Assembly (NCBI RefSeq): GCF_003443735.1
Contig: NZ_CP031969.1
Span: 1,426,001-1,490,000 of the forward strand
Source of the DNA: Streptomyces sp. CC0208
GTDB lineage: Bacteria > Actinomycetota > Actinomycetes > Streptomycetales > Streptomycetaceae
DNA length: 64,000 nucleotides
Reading direction: 5' to 3'
A program made the position numbers and the translations under genes. The first letter of the stretch is position 1; every line of letters starts with the position of its first letter. Below the pieces are notes generated by a model. That model had not been told where the DNA came from. It made no database searches and saw only the letters and a program-made list of their open reading frames with translations. Of this stretch, positions 35,081-42,835 are shown piece by piece.

Positions 35081-35872
35081 TCAGACCAGTTGGTAGCCGC
35101 GGAGGTTGCTGAGCAGCAGGTAGGTGTTCTGGAGGGAGCCGGAGGTGTCGCCGAGGGAGCGGTAGATGCCCCACTTCGGGCGGACCCGGTCGGCCAGGAA
35201 CGTGTCGACGCCGGTCTTCGAGGCGTCGATGACGGTCGAGCCACCGGACTTGAGGATCCAGCGGACCGAACCCGCCGAGCCGTCGCCGACCTTGATCTGG
35301 AAGTCGACGTCGGTCCACTTGTCGTGCAGCGGGTCCAGGTCGGTGCGGCCGACGAGGATGTCGTCGATGGCGAGCTTCAACTCGATGGTCTGCTTGCCGT
35401 TCACCCGGCGCAGGGACTGCACGACGATCGGCGAGGTGCCGTTGCCGGGCTGCTTCATCTGCATGATGTGGGTGAAGGTGGTGGTCGCCTTCAGGGAGCT
35501 CGGGATGAACATCGAGTAGGTGACCCGCCAGGTCTGGCCCTTCGTCCACTTCAGGTAGTTGCTGCCGCTGGCGTTGCGCAGCCCTGTGACCTCCTGGCGC
35601 TGGCGGTCGGTGGAGGTGTCGCGGTCGACGGTGTGCATGTCGAAGCGCCAGTTGTTGCCGGTGGCGTAGATGTGCGGCTGTCCGGCGGAGTGCGAGTCGG
35701 CGCGGTCGTCCTCGATCGTCTCGAAGGCGCCGAGGCCGTCGGCGCTCGCGGAGGGGGCCCACTTCTGCTGCCAGGAGGCGGCGTGGGCGGCGGTCGCCGT
35801 CGGCAGACCGACCGCGGCCGCCGTGGCCCCGCCGAGCGCGGCGCCCAGCAACGACCTTCTGGATGTGTTCAT
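35081..35872 (-). CDS. Tat-exported polysaccharide-lyase-like protein (concanavalin-type fold)
   Basis: About 263 residues starting MNTSRRSLLGAALGG, a twin-arginine signal, so it is exported folded. GAGGTG is nine bases before this ATG; a GTG at 35884 is an alternative start. The mature part has segments such as NNWRFDMHTVDRD, WRVTYSMFIPSS, THIMQMKQPGNGT and DKWTDVDFQIKVG, which resemble the beta-jelly-roll lyases of the Polysacc_lyase family. I cannot name a PL family or catalytic residues with confidence. It lies 4 bases after the GH105 stop and 12 before the GH28 fusion gene. Confidence 0.6.
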   Translation of the reverse strand: MNTSRRSLLGAALGGATAAAVGLPTATAAHAASWQQKWAPSASADGLGAFETIEDDRADSHSAGQPHIYATGNNWRFDMHTVDRDTSTDRQRQEVTGLRNASGSNYLKWTKGQTWRVTYSMFIPSSLKATTTFTHIMQMKQPGNGTSPIVVQSLRRVNGKQTIELKLAIDDILVGRTDLDPLHDKWTDVDFQIKVGDGSAGSVRWILKSGGSTVIDASKTGVDTFLADRVRPKWGIYRSLGDTSGSLQNTYLLLSNLRGYQLV

Positions 35873-35876
35873 GACA

Positions 35877-37055
35877 CTAATCACCTCGCAGTTGCTCGTT
35901 CATGATCAGGAAGGCGCCCAGGCCGTGGAGGTCGTTGGTGGCCCGGTCGCGAGCGATGTAGTACGCGTAGTCGCCGACGTTGGTACCGACGGAGATGTCG
36001 GCGAGGTTCGTGCGCCCGTCGGAGCCGACCGAGAGCCTGGCGAGCACGCCCTGGTAGCCGCGCTGTGCGACGGCCCGGAAATGCTGGTCCAGGTACCCCT
36101 GCTGGGCGCCGCGCGAGAGGGCGTAGGTGAACATGCTGGAGCAGGACGTCTCGGTCCAGTTGTCGCTGCGGGCGCCCTTGTCGATCACCTGGAACCAGCG
36201 ACCCGTCGCCGGGTCCTGGTACTTCTCCAGACCGGCCGCCAACTTGCGCAAGATGCCGAGCAGTTGGGCCCGGCGTGGGTGGTGCTGCGGAATGCCGTCC
36301 AGCACGTTGACGATCGCCATGGAGTACCAGCCGACCGCACGGCACCAGTGCTCGGGGGCGAGCCCGGTGCCCGGGTCGGCCCAGCCGGCGCTCTTCGACT
36401 CGTCGTAGGCGTGCCTGAGCAGTCCGTTCGCGACCTGGAGGTGGCTTCCGTAGACGGCGAGCTGTTTCGCGGCCTCGTCGTCGGCGTACGAGCTGTCGCC
36501 GAACTCCTCTCCGTACTCGACGAGGAACGGGTTCACCATGTAGACGCCGTCCGCCCAGAGCTGGTGGGCGCGGCTCGCGGTGTCGGCGTGCCAGAAGCCG
36601 CCGTCGCTCGTGCGGGGGTAGGAGGCCAGGCGGTCGACGATCTTCTTCGCCGCCTTGCGGTAGCGTTCCTGGCCCGTCTCGTGGTGCAGGATCACCAGGA
36701 GCCGGCCGGCCTGCATGCTGTCCAGGCTGTTGAAGGACTGGCCGATCGAGCCGTCGCTCTTCACGAAGCGGTCGACGTAGTCCTTGATGTAGGTCAGGTA
36801 GCGGGTGTCATGGGTGCGTTCGTACGTGAGGTACTGGCCATAGAGGTACAGGCCGACCGGGTAGGACCAGCCACCGATGCTGCTCGGTGTGTAGCGGGCC
36901 ATGGTCGACTCGACCATGGCCACGGACCAGTCCCGGTCCGGGGACCGGCCGATCGGGGAGCCGGCGGGCGGGGGTGCGGCGGCCGGCACGGTGACCAGGG
37001 TCGCGGCGGCCAGCGCAAGGGTCGTCAGGGCCGTACGAAGACGACGGCGTCTCAT
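35877..37055 (-). CDS. Secreted GH88/GH105 unsaturated glucuronyl/rhamnogalacturonyl hydrolase
   Basis: About 392 residues from ATG 37055 with GGGAGGA upstream. A basic and hydrophobic signal comes first (LTTLALAAATLVTVPAAA). The alpha-barrel has GH105 landmarks: GGWSYPVGLYLYGQYL, FWHADTASRAHQLWADGVYMVNPFLVEYG with the catalytic Asp in ADGVYM, and HWCRAVGWYSMAIVNVLD. The family removes the 4,5-unsaturated uronic acid left by lyases on rhamnogalacturonan or similar oligosaccharides. It is first in a five-gene operon of secreted enzymes. Most GH105 enzymes are cytoplasmic, so the signal peptide is notable. Confidence 0.88.
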   Translation of the reverse strand: MRRRRLRTALTTLALAAATLVTVPAAAPPPAGSPIGRSPDRDWSVAMVESTMARYTPSSIGGWSYPVGLYLYGQYLTYERTHDTRYLTYIKDYVDRFVKSDGSIGQSFNSLDSMQAGRLLVILHHETGQERYRKAAKKIVDRLASYPRTSDGGFWHADTASRAHQLWADGVYMVNPFLVEYGEEFGDSSYADDEAAKQLAVYGSHLQVANGLLRHAYDESKSAGWADPGTGLAPEHWCRAVGWYSMAIVNVLDGIPQHHPRRAQLLGILRKLAAGLEKYQDPATGRWFQVIDKGARSDNWTETSCSSMFTYALSRGAQQGYLDQHFRAVAQRGYQGVLARLSVGSDGRTNLADISVGTNVGDYAYYIARDRATNDLHGLGAFLIMNEQLRGD

Positions 37056-37114
37056 GTTCCTCCCTCTCCGTGAGCCAGGAGACACGGGAAACATCGGATG
37101 AAAGCCAGGGAGGA

Positions 37115-37137
37115 TTCACGTCTGTGAACTGAGTTCA
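37115..37137. promoter_or_regulatory. Overlapping palindromes upstream of the GH105 operon
   Basis: TTCAC-GTCT-GTGAA (37115-37128) and TGAACT-G-AGTTCA (37125-37137) are both perfect inverted repeats and overlap by four bases. They lie 60 to 82 bases upstream of the GH105 start, the expected place for an operator. No regulator gene adjoins the operon, so the factor is unknown. Confidence 0.6.
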
Positions 37138-37353
37138 GGATTCCGCCCGTTGGCGCGATCCAGAGTCGCGGTAGGACCGTCGCCGGTCAATGGTCTGTAC
37201 CGAAGACGTCGGATGCATTTCCGGCCAATTTCAGCCATCGTCCACTGACTCGCGGGTCAGTTCGGACGAATTCTCCGGTCAGGAATGCATCACGGCTTGT
37301 GATCGTTGACGATGGGAGTACCACCTGACGACAACCGTAAGGATCAAGAGCTC

Positions 37354-38190
37354 GTGAGCAGCAAGGTCCCCCCGATCATCCTCAACAACGGCGTCGAGAT
37401 GCCCCAGCTGGGTTTCGGCGTCTGGCAGGTGCCGGACGACGAGGCTGAGCGCGCGGTCGCCACGGCGCTGGAGGCCGGGTACCGCAGCATCGACACAGCG
37501 GCGATCTACGGCAACGAGAAGGGCACCGGAAAGGCCGTCGCCGCCTCCGGAGTGGCCCGCGAGGACATCTTCGTCACCACCAAGCTCTGGAACAGCGACC
37601 AGGGCTACGACTCGACCCTGCGCGCTTTCGACACCTCGCTGGAGAAGCTCGGCCTGGACTACGTGGACCTGTACCTGATCCACTGGCCCACGCCCTCCCG
37701 CGACTTGTACGTCGACACGTACAAGGCGTTCGAGAAGCTGCACGCGGACGGCCGGATCCGGGCCATCGGAGTCTCCAACTTCGAACCCGACCACCTGGAG
37801 CGGCTGATCGCCGAGACGTCCGTGGTCCCGGCCGTCGACCAGATCGAGCTGCACCCGCACTTGCAGCAGCACGCGGCCCGCGAGTACCACGCGGAGCAGG
37901 GCATCGCCACCGAGGCGTGGTCGCCGCTCGGCTCCGGCAAGGGCCTCCTGGAGGTCCCGGCCGTCGTGGCCATCGCCCGGAAGCACGGCCGCACCCCGGC
38001 CCAGGTCGTGCTGCGCTGGCACCTCCAGCTCGGCAATGTCGTGATCCCCAAGTCCGTGACCCCGTCCCGGATCAAGGAGAACATCGCGGTCTTCGACTTC
38101 AGCCTGGACACCGAGGACCTGGCGGCGATCAGCGCGCTCAACGAGGACCGGCGCCTCGGCCCCGACCCGTCGACGTTCAACGCCGCCTGA
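37354..38190 (+). CDS. Aldo/keto reductase
   Basis: About 278 residues from GTG 37354 (VSSKVPPIILNNG), with AAGGA upstream; the open frame extends to 37306. The AKR tetrad is visible: Asp and Tyr in GYRSIDTAAIYGNE, Lys in VTTKLWN and His in YLIHWPTP. The GVSNFEPDHLERL segment and the PKSVTPSRIKEN cofactor loop follow. It reduces aldehydes and ketones with NADPH, in the 2,5-diketo-gluconate reductase-like group. It is divergent from the GH105 operon and followed by a strong terminator. Confidence 0.93.
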   Translation: MSSKVPPIILNNGVEMPQLGFGVWQVPDDEAERAVATALEAGYRSIDTAAIYGNEKGTGKAVAASGVAREDIFVTTKLWNSDQGYDSTLRAFDTSLEKLGLDYVDLYLIHWPTPSRDLYVDTYKAFEKLHADGRIRAIGVSNFEPDHLERLIAETSVVPAVDQIELHPHLQQHAAREYHAEQGIATEAWSPLGSGKGLLEVPAVVAIARKHGRTPAQVVLRWHLQLGNVVIPKSVTPSRIKENIAVFDFSLDTEDLAAISALNEDRRLGPDPSTFNAA

Positions 38191-38203
38191 CGGCACACCG
38201 CCT

Positions 38204-38248
38204 CGGCCGGCGGTGCGGTCCCTGTAGTAGGGGCCGCACCGCCGGCCG
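38204..38248. terminator. Bidirectional terminator after the aldo/keto reductase
   Basis: A 19-base stem, with one mismatch, joins 38204-38222 (GGCCGGCGGTGCGGTCCC core) to 38230-38248 across a 7-base loop TGTAGTA. It sits between the convergent aldo/keto reductase and SDR genes. Confidence 0.8.
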
Positions 38249-38274
38249 TCGTGTGTGCCCGGTGGTGTCAGCCG

Positions 38275-38976
38275 TCAGACGGGCTGCCCGATCGGCCGTA
38301 CGACGACGGTGTTGATGTCGACGCCCTCCGGCTGCCGTACGGCCCACACGACCGACGCGGCGATCTGGTCCGCGGTGAGGAGGTGGCCCGGCGGCAGGCT
38401 CCCGTAGCTGTCCCAGAACGGCGTCTCCACCCGTCCGGGGGCGATCAGGGTGACGCCGACGCCGAACTCGGTCACCTCACGGCGGGTGTTCTCGGCGAGC
38501 CCGGTCACCGCCCACTTCGTCGCCCCGTAGATGTTGCCGGGCCCGTGGACGAACCCGGCGACGCTGCCGACCAGGACGATCCGGCCGCGGGTCTCCTTGA
38601 GCGCGTCGATGGAGGCGCGGATGAGGAGGGCGGGGCCGAGCACGTTGGTCAGCACCATCTCGGTCCAGCCGGCGGGGTCTCCCGCGGCCACGGTGTCATG
38701 GGTGGCGAAGCCCGCGTTGGCGACGACCGTGTCCAGTCGCCCGAACTCCTTGAGCGTGCCGTCCACGGCGGCCTTGATGTCGCCGTACTCGGCGGCGTTG
38801 CCGACGAACGTCAACAACCCCTCCGGGTTGCCCAGTTCCTCGGCGAAGGCGCGCAGCCGCGGCTCACCACGCCCGGTGACGGCCACCCGGTGCCCCGCGT
38901 CGAGCAGTTGCCGCGCGACCGCGGCGCCGATACCGCTGCCGCCGCCGGTGATGAGCGCGACCGGTGAGTCGGACAT
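38275..38976 (-). CDS. SDR family oxidoreductase
   Basis: 233 residues with a complete classical SDR set: ITGGGSGIGAAVA, VANAG, catalytic Ser in VGSVAG and YGATK. It is a cytoplasmic NAD(P)-dependent dehydrogenase or reductase for a small alcohol or ketone. It is convergent with the aldo/keto reductase across a terminator. The substrate is not evident. Confidence 0.92.
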   Translation of the reverse strand: MSDSPVALITGGGSGIGAAVARQLLDAGHRVAVTGRGEPRLRAFAEELGNPEGLLTFVGNAAEYGDIKAAVDGTLKEFGRLDTVVANAGFATHDTVAAGDPAGWTEMVLTNVLGPALLIRASIDALKETRGRIVLVGSVAGFVHGPGNIYGATKWAVTGLAENTRREVTEFGVGVTLIAPGRVETPFWDSYGSLPPGHLLTADQIAASVVWAVRQPEGVDINTVVVRPIGQPV

Positions 38977-39084
38977 GGCTTCCCCCTGTGTGCTTCTGTC
39001 ATCTCGTGGACGCCAGGGAGTACATCAGTTGGAGCATTCTCGAAGTCAAGGGCCGCAGGTTCGCCGGTGCCCGGAGGCGGGATC

Positions 39085-39972
39085 TCAACCGGTCCGCACA
39101 GCCGTGTGCACCGTGTGCACCGCCAGCACGAACACATCCGCCCGCCGGTGCACACTCACCGCGTCCTCGGGATCGAGCAGCCGGTCAAGCGTCTCCCGGT
39201 CGTCCGCAGCCAGCCGCTCCGCGAAGACATCCCGCAACCGTCCGAGCGACCCAGCGATGTAGCCGCGCGCGCGATCGGTCGTCGGCGCCGGGAGATCCAG
39301 CATGAAACTGCGCGTACCGGTGTGCCGCAGCCCGGCCGAGGCCATCAGCGCGGGCCAGTCCTCGACCTCCGGGACGGAGTCGGGCAGATCCGCGCGCATC
39401 GCCGCGAACCACTCCTCCTCCAGCGCGTCGAGCCGCGCCTGGAGGCCCGGCCGCCCGATCCCGATGTCCCGCGGCAGGAAGCGCGGCGGCAGCCCGCCCT
39501 CCATCAGCGCCAGCGTGCCACCCCGCGCCAGCCGCGAGGCGAACGCGGCGATCCCGGCCCGCTGATCTCCGAGGTGGTGCAGGCTGCGGCTGGCCCAGAG
39601 CAGGTCGACCGGGTAGTCCAACTCATCTAGGATCCCGGGCAGTTCACCCGCCAGGGTGCCGAAACGGTCGGCGACGCCGAGCCGTTCGGCCCGGGCCTGC
39701 GCCCGCTCCAGCAGCGGCTCGGCCCCGTCGACAGCCACCACTCGGGCCCCCGGGAACGCGTCGGCGAGCAGACAGGACAGCACCCCGGGCCCACTGCCCG
39801 CGTCGACGATCAGCCCCGGCTCGGTCTGCTTGTGCCCGAGCCAGGCCAGGGCCCGCTCGTACAGGGGCGTGAACAGTTCCGCCTGGGTCTCCAGATGCTC
39901 GGCCATCCTGGACCAGTCGATGTCGGTGTGGTCATGGTGGTGGTGACCGTGGGTCTCGTGATCGTGCGCCAT
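39085..39972 (-). CDS. Class I SAM-dependent methyltransferase with His-rich N-terminus
   Basis: About 295 residues from ATG 39972 (AGGAGAGG upstream). Residues 3-16 hold seven histidines (HDHETHGHHHHDH), a run able to bind metal. The SAM motif I is LIVDAGSGPGVLSCLLADAF and motif II/III lies in VVAVDGAEPLL and DLLWASRSLHHLGD. The substrate is unknown. It is divergent from the PhyH-like gene, with a 148-base region between the starts. Confidence 0.88.
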   Translation of the reverse strand: MAHDHETHGHHHHDHTDIDWSRMAEHLETQAELFTPLYERALAWLGHKQTEPGLIVDAGSGPGVLSCLLADAFPGARVVAVDGAEPLLERAQARAERLGVADRFGTLAGELPGILDELDYPVDLLWASRSLHHLGDQRAGIAAFASRLARGGTLALMEGGLPPRFLPRDIGIGRPGLQARLDALEEEWFAAMRADLPDSVPEVEDWPALMASAGLRHTGTRSFMLDLPAPTTDRARGYIAGSLGRLRDVFAERLAADDRETLDRLLDPEDAVSVHRRADVFVLAVHTVHTAVRTG

Positions 39973-40120
39973 GGTGCCAGCCTCTCCTCGCGATGCGGTC
40001 AGCGTGCTCCGACGCACCGCGAAGAGGCCAGCGGAGTTGCCATGACAGCAACAAGCACGGCAAAGCGGACGTAAAGAAAATGGGATGCGTCCGTCCCGGC
40101 CGGTCCCCCACGATGACCCC

Positions 40121-40897
40121 ATGGACGACGAACTGGTGGAGCGATTCCTCGGCGACGGATTCGTGAGGATCGAGGGCGCCTTCCCGCCCCGCGTCGCCCA
40201 GCACTGCGCGTCGCTGCTGTGGCGGGAGACGGGCTACGACCCCGAGGACCCGGCCTCCTGGAAGGACCCGGTGGTATGGGTGGCGGGGATGGCACAGGGC
40301 CCGTTCGCGGCGGCCGCCAACTCCCCGGTTCTGCACGAGGCGTTCGATCTGCTGGTGGGCGAGAACCGCTGGCAGCCCCGCTACTCGCTGGGCAGTTTCC
40401 CGTTGCGGTTTCCGCACGCGGAGGAACCCGACGACGCGGGCTGGCACATCGAGGGCAGTTACCTCCCCGAGGGCGCACCCGTCGGCATGTACCACACCAA
40501 CCTGCGCTCCCGGGACCGCGCCCTGCTGATGCTGTTCCTGTTCAGTGAGGTCACGGAGGCGGACGCCCCGACCCGCATCAGGGTCGGCTCCCATCTCGAC
40601 GTACCGCCCGTCCTTGCGCCGTACGGCGAACCGGGCGCGTGCTTCCTGGAGTTGGGCCCGAAGGTGGACAAGGCCTCGGCACACCGTCCGCTCGCCCACG
40701 CCACCGGCAGCCCCGGTGACGTCTACCTCTGCCACCCGTTCCTGGTCCACGCGGCCCAGCCCCACCACGGCGGGAGCCCCCGTTTCATGGCACAGCCACC
40801 ACTGCTCCCGGCCGAGCCGTACGAGTTGGACCGCCCGGACGGCGACTACTCGGCGGTGGAGTTCGCGATCCGCCGGGGCCTGGCCAGAGAGCACTGA
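40121..40897 (+). CDS. Phytanoyl-CoA dioxygenase-like Fe(II)/2-oxoglutarate enzyme
   Basis: About 258 residues, probably starting MDDELVERFLGDGFVRIEGA at 40121; an upstream ATG at 40085 is in frame and neither has a strong ribosome site. The jelly-roll motif WHIEGSY supplies the first His and an acidic ligand (Glu in place of the usual Asp), and LVHAAQPHHGGSPRFM supplies the distal His and the 2-oxoglutarate-binding Arg. PhyH-like enzymes hydroxylate lipids or natural-product intermediates. No pathway genes adjoin it. Confidence 0.8.
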   Translation: MDDELVERFLGDGFVRIEGAFPPRVAQHCASLLWRETGYDPEDPASWKDPVVWVAGMAQGPFAAAANSPVLHEAFDLLVGENRWQPRYSLGSFPLRFPHAEEPDDAGWHIEGSYLPEGAPVGMYHTNLRSRDRALLMLFLFSEVTEADAPTRIRVGSHLDVPPVLAPYGEPGACFLELGPKVDKASAHRPLAHATGSPGDVYLCHPFLVHAAQPHHGGSPRFMAQPPLLPAEPYELDRPDGDYSAVEFAIRRGLAREH

Positions 40898-40923
40898 CCA
40901 GACCCCGAGCGGCATGACTCCCG

Positions 40924-40997
40924 AGGGGCGCGGGGCGGTATCGATGTGCGGCTCCGCCGCGCGGGCGCGACCAGCCACAACGAACCGGCACCCGCAG
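40924..40997. repeat. Dispersed Streptomyces intergenic repeat, copy 1
   Basis: The sequence runs from GAGGGGCGCGGGG through GCGGCTCCGCCGC to GGCGCGACCAGCCACAACG and ends CCCGCAG. I recognise this as a repeat scattered through Streptomyces genomes. It fills the gap between two convergent genes. A shorter, inverted relative is at 47522-47574. Confidence 0.75.
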
Positions 40998-41017
40998 CCC
41001 CACCGCACCCGGCCCGG

Positions 41018-42748
41018 CTAGAGCGCGGGATACGCGTTCTTCATGAGCTCCTGGAACTGCGCCGAGAACCAGTGCCCCGACAGCGGGGCGTTCGGCAGCG
41101 CACCGGACATGTTGTTGTTGTTCCGCGGGTTGCCGGTGTACGTCGGGTCGCACATCCGGTCGAAGCCCTTGCCCTCGTCGTTCGGGACGGCCGAGCTGGC
41201 CCCGTCCGACTCGCCCGGAGGCTTGATCCACACGTAGGCGTCGATGCCGGCGGCCGGGCTGGCCTTCGGGCGCTCACCGAGACCGGCGCCGGACTGGTTG
41301 CACCAGTTGCCGGTGTTGATGCGCCGGTCGATGCGACCGCCGTTGACGTAGGTGTCCACGTCCGTCATGGCGCCCGGACCGGTCGGCCGGGCGGTGCCGC
41401 CCCAGCCGTTACGGGAGGTGTCGATCAGCATGCCGACGCCCGAGGGGAAGCCCTGGTTCACGGCCTCCTGCCGGAATGCCTGGGCGTAGGAGAGCTCGTC
41501 GACGTAACGGTTCCAGTCCACCCACTTCGACTCGCGCACGGACTTGCCGTTCACGGAGTCGTTGATGGTGAAGTACTGCTCCTTCAGCGCGCTGTAGTTG
41601 GCGGTGTTGGTGATGAAACCGGTCACGTCGTTGAGGGTGGCGCCTTCGGCGGTCGCGGCCTGCTTGATCGTCTGGATGCTCGGCTTGAAGTTGTCGTCCC
41701 AGCCGAGCCAGCCGTGGTGCCCGGCGTCCACGTAGTTGTAGACGTTGGGAGCGTCACCGAGCTTGTTCAGCGCGTAGCCGACACCCTTGACGTAGTTGCC
41801 GTTGGCCTTCATCGCGTCGCAGTTCGGGGTGGCGGTGGCCCGCGGCGAGACGTTGGTGACCAGGTTCGGCAGCGAGTCGAGCTCGACCGTGTTGACGAGC
41901 CGCAGCGAGGCGTACTTCGGGTCGGCGAGGATCGCGGCGATCGGGTCGATGTACTGCGTCTTGTACTTGTCGATCTCCGTCGGGCCCAGTTCGCCGTTGG
42001 AGGCGAGGGCCGAGCAGTCGCGTCCGGGCAGGTCGTAGATGACCAGCTGGACGACGAGCTCTCCCGAGCCCTTCTGTTTCAGCGCCTCGTCGAGATGGGC
42101 GCGCAGGCCCATCTTGCCGCCGGTGCCGTTGATCGATGCGATCCGGTCCAGCCACACGCCGGTGGGCTGGTTGGAGATACGGCTGCCGCCCGGCTCCGCG
42201 GCGGCGTTGGCGGACCACTCGGGGTTCACGTACACCTTGGCGCCCGCGTACGGGTTGTCGACCCGGGTGCCGGGGGTACCGGGGTCGGTCGGGCCCGGGT
42301 CGGTGGGGCCCGGGTCGGTCGGGCCGCCGCCGTCGACGTTGCAGGTCACCCCGTCGAGGGTGAAGGTGGCCGGGACGGCGTTGGTGCCGCTGTAGCTGCC
42401 TTGGAAGCCGAAGCTGACCGAACCGCCGGTGGCGAGCGTGCCGTTGTAGGACTCGTTGGCGGCGGTGACGGCCGTTCCGCTCTGGCTGATCTTGGAGTTC
42501 CAGAAGTTGGTGACCTTCTGGTTTCCGGCGTACGCCCACTTCAGCGACCAACTCGACTTCGCGGTCGTGTTGTTGGTGATCGTGACGGCGGCGGTGAAGC
42601 CGGTGTCCCACTGGTTCTGCACCTTGTAGTCCACGGTGCAGGGGACGGCGGCGATGCCGGCGTCCCCGGGGGCCACGGCTAACGCGGTCCCGGAGGCCCC
42701 GGCGACGAGCGCCAGGGCAGCGAGGAGTGCTGTTCTCGTACGGCTCAT
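41018..42748 (-). CDS. Secreted GH6 cellulase (cellobiohydrolase type) with N-terminal CBM2
   Basis: 576 residues. A signal ending near LAVA is followed by a CBM2 module (CTVDYKVQNQWDTGFTAAVT to TFTLDGVTC), a PTDPG-repeat linker and the GH6 domain. Family landmarks are VYDLP-like VIYDLPGRDCSALASNGEL with the acid Asp, DAGHHGWLGW, and the late W-IKPPGESDG segment, which fits the exo-acting members with long loops. It releases cellobiose from chain ends outside the cell. It is co-directional with GH5, 84 bases downstream, and part of the CebR-type cellulase cluster. Confidence 0.93.
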   Translation of the reverse strand: MSRTRTALLAALALVAGASGTALAVAPGDAGIAAVPCTVDYKVQNQWDTGFTAAVTITNNTTAKSSWSLKWAYAGNQKVTNFWNSKISQSGTAVTAANESYNGTLATGGSVSFGFQGSYSGTNAVPATFTLDGVTCNVDGGGPTDPGPTDPGPTDPGTPGTRVDNPYAGAKVYVNPEWSANAAAEPGGSRISNQPTGVWLDRIASINGTGGKMGLRAHLDEALKQKGSGELVVQLVIYDLPGRDCSALASNGELGPTEIDKYKTQYIDPIAAILADPKYASLRLVNTVELDSLPNLVTNVSPRATATPNCDAMKANGNYVKGVGYALNKLGDAPNVYNYVDAGHHGWLGWDDNFKPSIQTIKQAATAEGATLNDVTGFITNTANYSALKEQYFTINDSVNGKSVRESKWVDWNRYVDELSYAQAFRQEAVNQGFPSGVGMLIDTSRNGWGGTARPTGPGAMTDVDTYVNGGRIDRRINTGNWCNQSGAGLGERPKASPAAGIDAYVWIKPPGESDGASSAVPNDEGKGFDRMCDPTYTGNPRNNNNMSGALPNAPLSGHWFSAQFQELMKNAYPAL

Positions 42749-42775
42749 GAGTGCGGGTTTCCTTCTCGTTCGCGG

Positions 42776-42835
42776 GTGTTGTCCGTCCAGCGGGTGCTGT
42801 CCGCCCGGCCGGTGCTGGCCGCCCGGCGGGCGCTA
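42776..42835. repeat. 18-bp tandem repeat between GH5 and GH6 genes
   Basis: Three diverged 18-base units of the form GTGCTGTCCGCCCGGCCG lie at 42776-42793, 42794-42811 and 42812-42829. A partial fourth copy merges with the GH5 stop codon. They occupy most of the 84-base gap between the two cellulase genes and may form RNA structure. Confidence 0.7.

Noticed and set aside
40085..40120. The upstream ATG at 40085 as the true start of the PhyH-like gene.
   Set aside because: It adds a Pro/Arg-rich extension before a natural MDDELVERF start and has no better ribosome site; it remains an alternative only.
40941..42682. Long plus-strand frames across the GH6 and GH5 genes.
   Set aside because: They mirror the minus-strand cellulases and show only low-complexity Val/Gly/Arg protein.
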